From Bdellovibrionales bacterium (lineage in GTDB: Bacteria; Bdellovibrionota; UBA1018; CAIPTA01), in the NCBI GenBank assembly GCA_021730855.1, contig JAKFYM010000179.1:1-5366 (forward strand): a stretch of DNA of 5,366 nucleotides. Reading direction: 5' to 3'. A program made the position numbers and the translations under genes. A model generated the notes under the pieces. It ran no database searches, was not told where the DNA came from, and saw nothing but the letters and a program-made list of their open reading frames with translations. Positions 1 through 5,366 of this stretch are shown here, piece after piece (positions within the stretch are counted from its first letter, which is position 1; each line of letters opens with the position of its first letter).

Positions 1-2
1 AG

Positions 3-848
3 ACCCTGGGCGTGAAGGCCTCGCTCGCGGCGATGATGCTCGATTCCCAAAATACTTTTTATCGATTCCTCCAAGACGTGGGCGGCCAGGAAGTGCACGA
101 CCGCTTCCGCCAGAGCGAGCTCTTCGAGGTGATCGCCGGAAATTTCGGCGGCGCCCATGAGTACCTCGCCATGGAAAAACTCTACGAGCTGCATCGCTCA
201 GGAAACTACGACCTCCTCGTGCTCGACACCCCTCCCGCCCGCCACACCTTAGATTTCCTGGATGCTCCCGACCTGATCGCCCGCTTCTTTGATGATCGAA
301 TTTTTTCCTGGTTCCTCACCTCCCCGCGCTCTTCCTCCATCGCGGAACGACTGCGGGCTAAGGGCGCAAAGGCCGCCCTCGCGGTGCTGGAAAAACTCAC
401 GGGCGAGGGCGTGATCCGGGATTTTGTCTCCCTGGCTCCGCATATTTATAAAGTCAAAAATGCTTTTGTGCAGCGGCAAGCGGAGATCCGGCAACTGCTC
501 ACGAGCTCCGAGGCCGGCGCGATTTTTGTCACCTCTCCCTTTGACCTCGCGCGAGGGGAGGCGCGCCCCTTCCTCGCCGACGCCAAGGAGAAGGGAATCG
601 AAACTCTTGCTTTTGTGCTCAATCGCTCCTTTCGCGACCTAGCCCCCGAAGAAGAACCGCGTGGCCTTCGCACCGCCCCCGAGCCTGTGGCGGAAAACTA
701 CCGTCACCTACGCTTTCTCGTGAAAGAAGAGGAAAAAAACCTTAGACTATGGAAAGAATTTGGCGATCTCCTCATTTCTGTGCCTGAACTGGAAGAAGAC
801 GTGCATGACCTCCCCTCTCTCTACGCGCTTGCTCAATACTTGGAGTAA
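3..848 (+). CDS. ArsA/GET3-like P-loop ATPase, 5' end outside window (partial)
   Basis: This is the C-terminal part of an ArsA-family (anion-transporting ATPase / GET3-like, SIMIBI class) protein; the frame is open back to the window edge. Visible signatures are AMMLDSQNTF just inside the window (the 'MMLD' element after the nucleotide-binding start of ArsA proteins), LLVLDTPPARHTLDFLDAP around 213-269 (counterpart of the ArsA/GET3 'DTAPTGHTLR' switch region), and AIFVTSPFDLARGEA leading to VLNRS around 519-629 (the late beta-strand plus 'NR' element of the family). The Walker A P-loop must lie upstream, so roughly 90 residues are probably missing. A GTG at 12 is an unlikely start because the product would lack the P-loop. 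Canonical ArsA powers arsenite efflux and GET3 handles tail-anchored proteins. The 'DTPP' branch, as I recall it from actinobacteria and myxobacteria, has no settled role, and no ars genes are nearby. The 3' end overlaps the next gene by 44 nt. Confidence 0.85.
   Translation, partial: TLGVKASLAAMMLDSQNTFYRFLQDVGGQEVHDRFRQSELFEVIAGNFGGAHEYLAMEKLYELHRSGNYDLLVLDTPPARHTLDFLDAPDLIARFFDDRIFSWFLTSPRSSSIAERLRAKGAKAALAVLEKLTGEGVIRDFVSLAPHIYKVKNAFVQRQAEIRQLLTSSEAGAIFVTSPFDLARGEARPFLADAKEKGIETLAFVLNRSFRDLAPEEEPRGLRTAPEPVAENYRHLRFLVKEEEKNLRLWKEFGDLLISVPELEEDVHDLPSLYALAQYLE
791..798 (+). promoter_or_regulatory. Ribosome binding site of the TPR lipoprotein gene
   Basis: GGAAGAAG lies 6 nt upstream of the ATG at 805, inside the end of the ATPase gene. 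It favours 805 as the start over an in-frame TTG at 760, which would put 15 polar and aromatic residues ahead of an otherwise normal lipoprotein signal peptide. Confidence 0.6.
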
Positions 849-1878
849 AGGAATTTTCCTACTGCTTGTGAGCTGCGCCTCGAGTCCCGAGACGGAGCGC
901 CCCGCAGACCTCATGGCCCAAAAACTAGAAGCCCAGGCCGAGAGCCAGGCGGCAAATGCCTCCACCTTCGAATGGGCCGTGCAACACTATGAGGCCGGTG
1001 CCTACGACGAAGCGATCGCCGAGCTGCTCAGCCTGCAAAAAGAGGGCACCTCCCTCGCCCACTATGATCTTCTCTCCTACTACCTAGGCATGAGCTATTT
1101 TCACACGCAGGACTACCCAAAAGCTGGCCCGCAGCTCGAAGCCTTTCTCCAAGCGGCCGGCGTGCGCACCGAAGCCCAAGAGGCACGCATGGCCTTGCTT
1201 CTGGTGTATGAGCAGGGCAAGGCCTGGGACAAAGCCCTCGCCCTGGCCGCCGAAACCGAAAAGCGCCCCCTCTTCCAGCCGCAGCGTGCCCTGCTAAAAT
1301 TGGTCTGGGCCCTAGCCTTAACCGAAAAAGGAGAAGCCCTGGGCGCCAAAGCTATTTTGAAAGATGCCCTCCAATTTCTTGATCGCGGCGCTGCCCTGGG
1401 CACCACCCGCAATGGCGAGAACGATCTCTGGGGCCGCTACCATTTCACTGCGCTTTACCTGCGGGAACAAGGCTGCGCCCCGGTCCTGCCCAAAGAAATC
1501 AAAACTGGCAAACACACGAAACGAATGTATTCCAACTGGCTTCTGGCCAAAACAGATTGCTTAAAGGTTTCCTTGAAGGAAGCCCAAGAAGAGCTTTTTC
1601 TGCGGCAAAGCCCCTGGTCGGAGCGGGCAGGGGAATCTTTGAGCCGCACCCTCGCCGCCCTTGGCAAGCAGATCCAGGAATTCCGGCGGCTAGAACGCGG
1701 TGCCTTAAACAATCGCTTGAAGCTCGAAAAAGAAAGCCGCGAGAGCCTCTATCGGCTGCTCAGCGAAGTGGACAAATACCTAAATGCCTTAGAAAATCAA
1801 AAGCTTACCATGGCACCCCTCGTCGCTCTCCGAAAGCAAATCGACCTCTTGCTTGTTTCCATCTCGCTCCCATCTTAA
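805..1878 (+). CDS. Predicted lipoprotein with TPR-like repeats, function unknown
   Basis: I do not recognise a named family for this 357-residue protein. It begins with a lipoprotein signal peptide: a basic N-region (R8, K15), a hydrophobic stretch GIFLLLV (16-22) and a lipobox L21-V22-S23-C24, so C24 should be lipidated. The residue after the cysteine is Ala rather than Asp, which by the E. coli Lol rule suggests the outer membrane. A Glu/Ala/Gln-rich linker follows (25-53). Then come about three TPR-like helix pairs: near 56-84 (AVQHYEAGAYDEAIAELL), 87-118 (YYLGMSYFHTQDYPKAGPQL) and 124-150 (MALLLVYEQGKAWDKALAL). The remainder is helical, and about 285-340 is charged and coiled-coil-like. 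Two cysteines in the mature chain (C224, C252) could form a disulfide. The start at 805 lies 44 nt inside the ATPase gene, suggesting translational coupling. A scaffold or assembly role is plausible for a TPR lipoprotein but is only inference. Confidence 0.8.
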   Translation: MTSPLSTRLLNTWSKGIFLLLVSCASSPETERPADLMAQKLEAQAESQAANASTFEWAVQHYEAGAYDEAIAELLSLQKEGTSLAHYDLLSYYLGMSYFHTQDYPKAGPQLEAFLQAAGVRTEAQEARMALLLVYEQGKAWDKALALAAETEKRPLFQPQRALLKLVWALALTEKGEALGAKAILKDALQFLDRGAALGTTRNGENDLWGRYHFTALYLREQGCAPVLPKEIKTGKHTKRMYSNWLLAKTDCLKVSLKEAQEELFLRQSPWSERAGESLSRTLAALGKQIQEFRRLERGALNNRLKLEKESRESLYRLLSEVDKYLNALENQKLTMAPLVALRKQIDLLLVSISLPS

Positions 1879-1893
1879 AAGATAGAGACAAAC

Positions 1894-1900
1894 GAGAGGA
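1894..1900 (+). promoter_or_regulatory. Ribosome binding site of gshA
   Basis: GAGAGGA ends 5 nt before the ATG at 1906 and is the clearest Shine-Dalgarno in the window. It sits in the 27-nt gap after the lipoprotein gene. Part of it (CGAGA, 1893-1897) could pair with TCTCG at 1862-1866, with a small ATCTT/AAGAT hairpin between them, but these stems are short enough to be chance. Confidence 0.7.
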
Positions 1901-1905
1901 TCCCC

Positions 1906-3174
1906 ATGAACCCCTGCCAGAACGCCAAAGAGTTTCGTTGCGAGCTCGTGGACCGCATTTTTCAAAAGCACGAGGTTCTGGAAAAGTGGTTCGCCACGCA
2001 GAATGCCCGTCACCCCGCCCCGGCCTATACAAGCATCGACCTACGCGATTCGGGCTTTAAGGTGAGCCCCGTGGATTCCAATATCTTCCCCGCGGGCTTT
2101 AACAATATCTGCGTAGACGACTGGGGCCTCGCCGCATCCACCTTCGAGCGTGGGCTCACCGAGGCCAATGGCGGCCAGCGGCCCGCAAAAGTGCTGGTGG
2201 TGCCCGAAAACCATAGCAACAATCTTTTCTATTTCGAAAACCTCTGGGCCCTGCGCGAGATCCTCACCCTGGCTAAGTTTGAAGTGGTCCTAGGGCATAT
2301 GAATCCCGCCCTCCAGCCAAACCTTCCGCACGAGGCCACTTCGGTGCAAACCGCCACCGGCCGCACCATTGTGCTCGAAAAAATCCGCCGCGAGGGCAAG
2401 CTCCTCACCACCGACCGCGTGGCCTTTGGCCCCAAAGACCTGATCCTCCTCAACAACGATCTCTCCAACGGAATCCCGCCCGAACTCGAGGGCCTCGAAC
2501 AAACCCTCACCCCCCACCCCTCGATGGGCTGGCACCGGCGCCTCAAATCCGAACACCTCCGCCACTATACCGAGCTCGCCGCGGAATTCGCCCGCCTGCT
2601 CGACGTGGACCCCTGGCTCCTGACCACGCGTTTCACCTCCGTGGACAACTTAAATTTCGACACTGGTGAAGGCATGGAGCGGCTGGCCGACGCGGTGGAA
2701 AGCGTGGTGGCGCAAATTCGGGAAGACTACAAAAAGCACGAGATAAAAAAAGAGCCCTTCGTGTTCATCAAACACAATTCCGGCACCTATGGGCGCTCGA
2801 TCATGACGGTGCGCTCAGGTCAGGAACTTTTGGCCCTCAACCGCCGCGAGAAAAATAAGATGAACGTGGGCAAGGGCGGGGTGCATGTGTCCAGCGTGAT
2901 CGTGATGGAAGGCATCCCCACCGACCTCCGCGCCGACGACGAAACCGCCGAGCCCGTGATCTACCTAGCCGGTTCGGATCCGATCGGGGGCTTCCTGCGG
3001 CTCAACCCCAACCGCGACGCGGAAAGCAATCTCAATTCCCCCGGCGCCCATTTTAAGCCCCTCTGTTTTGCGAACCTATTTCGCAGCCCCAATCGCGACA
3101 ACATCATTTTGGAAAAATTGTATGGGGCGCTGGGACGCCTTTCCACTCTGGCCAATGGGCGCGAGATGCAGTAG
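1906..3174 (+). CDS. gshA: Glutamate-cysteine ligase, GshA (A. ferrooxidans type)
   Basis: This predicted cytoplasmic enzyme makes gamma-glutamylcysteine from glutamate, cysteine and ATP, the committed step of glutathione synthesis. At 422 residues it is near full length for the PF08886/TIGR02049 family, which differs from the E. coli-type GshA and from the plant/alphaproteobacterial type. Family-like blocks are SIDLRDSGFKVSP (43-55) and DSNIFPAGFNN (57-67) near the N-terminus, FIKHNSGTYGRSIM (287-300), a Gly- and Lys-rich stretch before VIVMEGIPT (331-339), and VIYLAGSDPIGGFLRLN (351-367). K289 and the Gly-rich segment after it, E335 and N367 sit where an ATP-grasp-like nucleotide and metal site would be expected, though assigning individual residues is inference. 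The C-terminus (LYGALGRLSTLAN) is also typical, so the gene looks intact. The start is fixed by the strong RBS. The next two genes supply cysteine, its substrate. No gshB is visible in the window. Confidence 0.88.
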   Translation: MNPCQNAKEFRCELVDRIFQKHEVLEKWFATQNARHPAPAYTSIDLRDSGFKVSPVDSNIFPAGFNNICVDDWGLAASTFERGLTEANGGQRPAKVLVVPENHSNNLFYFENLWALREILTLAKFEVVLGHMNPALQPNLPHEATSVQTATGRTIVLEKIRREGKLLTTDRVAFGPKDLILLNNDLSNGIPPELEGLEQTLTPHPSMGWHRRLKSEHLRHYTELAAEFARLLDVDPWLLTTRFTSVDNLNFDTGEGMERLADAVESVVAQIREDYKKHEIKKEPFVFIKHNSGTYGRSIMTVRSGQELLALNRREKNKMNVGKGGVHVSSVIVMEGIPTDLRADDETAEPVIYLAGSDPIGGFLRLNPNRDAESNLNSPGAHFKPLCFANLFRSPNRDNIILEKLYGALGRLSTLANGREMQ

Positions 3175-3209
3175 TCTCGCCCTACTATGCGCAAAAAGAT
3201 CTGCGAGAC
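3174..3209 (+). promoter_or_regulatory. Possible hairpin enclosing the cbs start codon
   Basis: GTCTCGC (3174-3180) is perfectly complementary to GCGAGAC (3203-3209). The 22-nt loop between them holds the ATG at 3187. Outer bases GTA (3171-3173) and TAC (3212-3214) could extend the stem across a 2-nt bulge. No Shine-Dalgarno precedes this start, so translation may depend on ribosomes finishing gshA 12 nt upstream. Seven base pairs can arise by chance, so this is a tentative call. Confidence 0.25.
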
Positions 3210-4164
3210 CGTACTAGACGCTATTGGCAACACCCCTATCATCCGCTTGAACCGCATGGCCAAAGGCCTCGGCGTGGAAGTGTTCGTGAAACTCGAATCC
3301 ACGAATCCGGGCGGTTCGATCAAGGATCGCATCGCTCCCTTCATCATTGCCGACGCCGAAAAACGCGGCGTGCTCAAGCCCGGAGGCACCATCGTGGAAG
3401 CCACGAGCGGCAATACCGGCATGGGCCTGGCCATGGCGGCGATCGTGAAGGGCTATAAATGCATCTGCGTGATGAGCACCAAACAATCCGCTGATAAAGT
3501 GAATATGCTCAAAGCCATGGGCGTGGAAGTGGTGATCTGTCCGTCGGAAGTGGAGCCCGACGATCCTCGCTCCTACTATTCCGTGGCCGACCGCCTCGTG
3601 AAAGAGCGCCCCAATGCCGTGCTCGGCAACCAGTACCACAACCTCGCCAATGGCGAAGCCCACTACCAAACCACTGGCCCGGAAATCTGGGAACAGATGG
3701 ACGGAAAAATTGATTACTACGTGGCCGGCGTGGGCACGGGCGGAACCATTTCGGGCACCTCGCGCTTCTTGAAGGAAAAAAATCCTAAGCTGCGCACCAT
3801 AGGCGTGGACCCCGTGGGATCCATCCTCACCGATTTTCACCGCACCGGAAAAAAAGTGCCGGCCAAATCTTATTTGGTGGAGGGCGTGGGGGAAGACATC
3901 ATCCCCGACAATGTGCAGTTCAAGTATATCGACGAATTCGTGCAAGTGAACGATGAAGAATCCATCCGCGGCCTGCACCGCCTCGCCCGCGAAGAAGGCA
4001 TTTTTGCCGGATCGAGCTGCGGCCTCGCCGTGGCGGGCGCGCTCAAGGCAGCAAAAAACCTCCAGGGCGGGCGCATGCTCGTGATCCTGCCCGATAGCGG
4101 ATCCAAATATTTGGGCAAGTTTTTCAACGAAGATTGGCTTGCCTCTCACGGGATCAAAATATGA
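3187..4164 (+). CDS. cbs: Cystathionine beta-synthase, short catalytic-core form (or cysteine synthase)
   Basis: This is a 325-residue fold-type II PLP enzyme. Visible elements are GNTPIIRLNR (14-23), the PLP-lysine motif NPGGSIKDR with K46, the substrate loop TSGNTGMG (73-80), the PLP-phosphate loop GVGTGGTISG (181-190), GVGEDIIP (233-240), GSSCG (275-279) and LPDSGSKYLGKFFNEDW (301-317). Several features favour cystathionine beta-synthase over O-acetylserine sulfhydrylase: NQYHNLANGEAHYQTTGPEI (148-167), 'VDPVGSI', 'VEGVGEDIIP', and the PDS...KF..D.W tail, all close to human and yeast CBS. CBS joins serine and homocysteine into cystathionine. The protein has no N-terminal heme-binding extension and no C-terminal tandem CBS (Bateman) domains, so heme or S-adenosylmethionine control of the vertebrate kind is not expected. 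The gene follows gshA by 12 nt and overlaps the gamma-lyase gene by ATGA. Cysteine synthase activity remains possible. Confidence 0.85.
   Translation: MRKKICETVLDAIGNTPIIRLNRMAKGLGVEVFVKLESTNPGGSIKDRIAPFIIADAEKRGVLKPGGTIVEATSGNTGMGLAMAAIVKGYKCICVMSTKQSADKVNMLKAMGVEVVICPSEVEPDDPRSYYSVADRLVKERPNAVLGNQYHNLANGEAHYQTTGPEIWEQMDGKIDYYVAGVGTGGTISGTSRFLKEKNPKLRTIGVDPVGSILTDFHRTGKKVPAKSYLVEGVGEDIIPDNVQFKYIDEFVQVNDEESIRGLHRLAREEGIFAGSSCGLAVAGALKAAKNLQGGRMLVILPDSGSKYLGKFFNEDWLASHGIKI
4150..4153 (+). promoter_or_regulatory. Weak ribosome binding site and ATGA coupling of the gamma-lyase gene
   Basis: GGGA lies 7 nt before the ATG at 4161. That ATG overlaps the TGA of the upstream gene (ATGA, 4161-4164), a classic translational-coupling arrangement. 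It fixes 4161 as the start rather than an in-frame TTG at 4134 inside the upstream gene. Confidence 0.5.
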
Positions 4165-5342
4165 AAACCGATCGCAAACTCTCCCTCAACACCCTCGCCA
4201 TCCACGGCGGCCAAACTCCCGATCCCTATTCGGGCGCGGTGATGACTCCCATCTACCAAACCTCCACCTATGTGCAGCCCGAGCTCGGCAAACCCAAGCT
4301 GGCTGGCTATGAGTATGCGCGCACCAAAAACCCCACCCGCACCGCCTTCGAAGCCTGCGTGGCTTCGCTAGAGTGCGAGGGCGATGGCCTCGGCTATGGC
4401 GCCGCTTTCGCCTCGGGCTGCGCGGCCCAGACCACCGTGATGCATTTGCTCGAGCCGGGCGATCATGTGGTGGTCTCCGACGATGTGTATGGCGGCACCT
4501 TCCGCATGTTCGACAAAGTATTTCAGGCTGCCGGCAAAGGCATCCAATTCACTTACGTGGACATGACCAATCTTGAAGCCTACGAAGCTGCCTTTCGGCC
4601 CAATACAAAACTAGTGTGGATCGAAACTCCCACCAATCCGATGCTGAAGGTGATCGACCTTGAGCGCACGATCGCGATCGCCAAAAAGAAAAATGCCCTC
4701 GCGCTCGTGGACAATACCTTCATGAGCCCGATCTTCCAGCGCCCCTTTCGGTTTGGCGCGGATATCGTGATCCATTCGGTGACCAAATTTTTGAACGGCC
4801 ACAGTGATGTGGTCTGCGGCGTGGCCGTGGTGAAAGAAAAAGCCCTGGCCGAAAAAATCTATTTTTTACAAAAAAGCCTGGGCGCGATCTCCGGCCCCAT
4901 GGATTCTTGGCTCGCGATGCGCGGCCTGAAAACTCTCCCGCTCCGCATGGAGAGGCACGACCAGAATGGCAGAATCATCGCCCAAAAACTTTCCGAGCAT
5001 CAGGAAATCGCAAAAGTGATTTATCCCGGCCTCAAGTCCCATCCGCAACACGCCCTTGCCGCCAAACAAATGAGCGGCTTTGGCGGCATGATCACCTTCG
5101 TGGTGAAGGGCGGGCTCGAAAAAGCCAAGACCGTGGTGAAAAGCACCCAGCTTTTTGCGCTCGCCGAATCTTTAGGCGGAGTGGAGAGCTTGATCGAACA
5201 CCCAGCGATCATGACCCATGCTTCCGTGCCCGCGGAAAACCGCAAAGCTCTCGGGATCGACGATGGCCTGATCCGGATTTCCGTGGGCGTGGAAGCGGTG
5301 GAAGACCTGTGGGAAGACCTCTCCCTCGCCCTCGCGCGCTAG
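4161..5342 (+). CDS. cgl: Cystathionine gamma-lyase (Cys/Met metabolism PLP enzyme)
   Basis: This 393-residue fold-type I PLP enzyme should cleave cystathionine to cysteine, 2-oxobutanoate and ammonia. The length is normal and the frame intact. Visible elements are TPIYQTSTY (29-37), YEYARTKNPTR (50-60; Y52 and R54 reach the neighbouring subunit's cofactor), SDDVYGGTFRMF (106-117; Y110 stacks on PLP), WIETPTNP (153-160), VDNTFMSP (183-190; D184 contacts the pyridine nitrogen), SVTKFLNGHSDVV (206-218; K209 is the PLP lysine), VIYPGLKSHPQH (286-297), LAESLGGVESLIEHPAIMTH (334-353) and IRISVGVE (371-378; R372 binds the substrate carboxylate). VYGGT instead of YGCT argues against methionine gamma-lyase. 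The VDNTFMSPxFQRP and SHPQH blocks resemble eukaryotic gamma-lyase. Cystathionine gamma-synthase (metB) shares most motifs and cannot be excluded, but pairing with a CBS-like gene and gshA favours the lyase. A slight oddity is SGCAAQ (85-90), where SGLAA is common. Confidence 0.87.
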   Translation: MKTDRKLSLNTLAIHGGQTPDPYSGAVMTPIYQTSTYVQPELGKPKLAGYEYARTKNPTRTAFEACVASLECEGDGLGYGAAFASGCAAQTTVMHLLEPGDHVVVSDDVYGGTFRMFDKVFQAAGKGIQFTYVDMTNLEAYEAAFRPNTKLVWIETPTNPMLKVIDLERTIAIAKKKNALALVDNTFMSPIFQRPFRFGADIVIHSVTKFLNGHSDVVCGVAVVKEKALAEKIYFLQKSLGAISGPMDSWLAMRGLKTLPLRMERHDQNGRIIAQKLSEHQEIAKVIYPGLKSHPQHALAAKQMSGFGGMITFVVKGGLEKAKTVVKSTQLFALAESLGGVESLIEHPAIMTHASVPAENRKALGIDDGLIRISVGVEAVEDLWEDLSLALAR

Positions 5343-5348
5343 GCGACC

Positions 5349-5366
5349 ATGACCGCCCTCTGGACC
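5349..5366 (+). CDS. Possible start of the next gene (partial)
   Basis: An ATG at 5349 follows the gamma-lyase stop codon by 6 nt and opens a frame reading MTALWT to the window edge. AGG at 5341-5343 could act as a weak Shine-Dalgarno 5 nt upstream. The spacing matches the rest of the block, so a sixth operon member is plausible. Six residues are too few to name it. Argininosuccinate lyases often carry an 'LW' close to their N-terminus, but that is a passing resemblance, not a call. Confidence 0.4.

Larger units (their letters stand above)
3..5342 (+). other. Probable operon: ATPase, lipoprotein, gshA, cbs, cgl
   Basis: All five genes lie on the + strand with junctions of -44, +27, +12 and -4 nt. 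None of these gaps can hold a normal intrinsic terminator, and I see no convincing -35/-10 pair in them. Co-transcription of the last three genes is the most secure inference. The first two may share the message without sharing the pathway, and a promoter inside the lipoprotein gene driving gshA onward cannot be ruled out by eye. Confidence 0.6.

Noticed and set aside
12..14. GTG as the true start of the ATPase gene
   Set aside because: The reading frame is open upstream, no Shine-Dalgarno is visible, and the product would lack the nucleotide-binding P-loop. The gene most likely starts outside the window.
760..762. TTG as the start of the lipoprotein gene
   Set aside because: It would add 15 residues before the signal peptide, whereas the ATG at 805 has a good Shine-Dalgarno and yields a standard lipoprotein N-terminus.
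3..848. Arsenic resistance locus
   Set aside because: Only the ATPase family suggests it. No arsB, arsC, arsD or arsR gene is visible, and the switch motif differs from that of canonical ArsA.
1872..1883. Small inverted repeat ATCTT-AA-AAGAT at the end of the lipoprotein gene as a terminator
   Set aside because: The stem is only 5 bp and AT-rich, with a 2-nt loop and no T-run after it, so it does not resemble an intrinsic terminator.
1557..2060. A 167-codon plus-strand frame spanning the lipoprotein-gshA junction
   Set aside because: It overlaps two well-supported genes in another frame, has a low-complexity Arg/Pro/Lys-rich composition typical of out-of-frame GC-rich DNA, and shows no motif.
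2229..2565. Minus-strand open frames of about 90-105 codons inside gshA
   Set aside because: They lie wholly inside a strongly supported gene and have shadow-like composition without recognisable domains.
2961..3434. A 157-codon minus-strand frame across the gshA-cbs junction
   Set aside because: It crosses two supported genes on the opposite strand. Its product is Ser/Pro/Arg-rich without recognisable motifs.
3214..4149. A 311-codon open frame on the minus strand, antisense to the cbs gene
   Set aside because: It is in codon register with the sense gene and stays open because that gene avoids TTA, CTA and TCA codons. Its very His-rich product simply mirrors the frequent GTG and ATG codons. 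The sense frame is a clear PLP enzyme.

Overview
The window is a tightly packed, single-direction (+ strand) bacterial gene block with no RNA genes, mobile elements, CRISPR arrays or sizeable intergenic regions. The DNA is moderately GC-rich. A lipoprotein signal peptide, a glutathione-synthesis gene of the proteobacterial (Acidithiobacillus ferrooxidans) GshA type and an ArsA-like ATPase of the 'DTPP' kind point to a Gram-negative bacterium of the Pseudomonadota / Bdellovibrionota / Myxococcota sort. That placement is an inference from gene families, not a taxonomic result.

Layout: (1) 3-848 is the C-terminal three quarters or so of an ArsA/GET3-like P-loop ATPase whose Walker A region lies upstream of the window. 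(2) 805-1878 overlaps it by 44 nt and encodes a lipoprotein of unknown function with TPR-like helical repeats and a charged C-terminal helix. (3) After 27 nt, 1906-3174 encodes glutamate-cysteine ligase (GshA, PF08886/TIGR02049 type). (4) After 12 nt, 3187-4164 encodes a PLP enzyme that reads as a short, catalytic-core-only cystathionine beta-synthase rather than an O-acetylserine sulfhydrylase. (5) With an ATGA overlap, 4161-5342 encodes a PLP enzyme of the Cys/Met-metabolism family that best resembles cystathionine gamma-lyase. (6) A possible next start codon lies 6 nt further on at 5349, and the window ends there.

Genes 3-5 make a coherent pathway: CBS condenses homocysteine with serine to cystathionine, CGL cleaves cystathionine to cysteine, and GshA joins cysteine to glutamate, the committed step of glutathione synthesis. 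This looks like a reverse-transsulfuration-to-glutathione operon. The second glutathione enzyme (GshB) is not visible. The ArsA-like ATPase and the lipoprotein are probably co-transcribed with it, but no sequence evidence ties their function to thiols.

I see no convincing promoter or intrinsic terminator inside the block. The two least understood items are the TPR lipoprotein and its overlap with the ArsA-like ATPase. The rest is recognisable metabolism in a neat, possibly uncommon arrangement.
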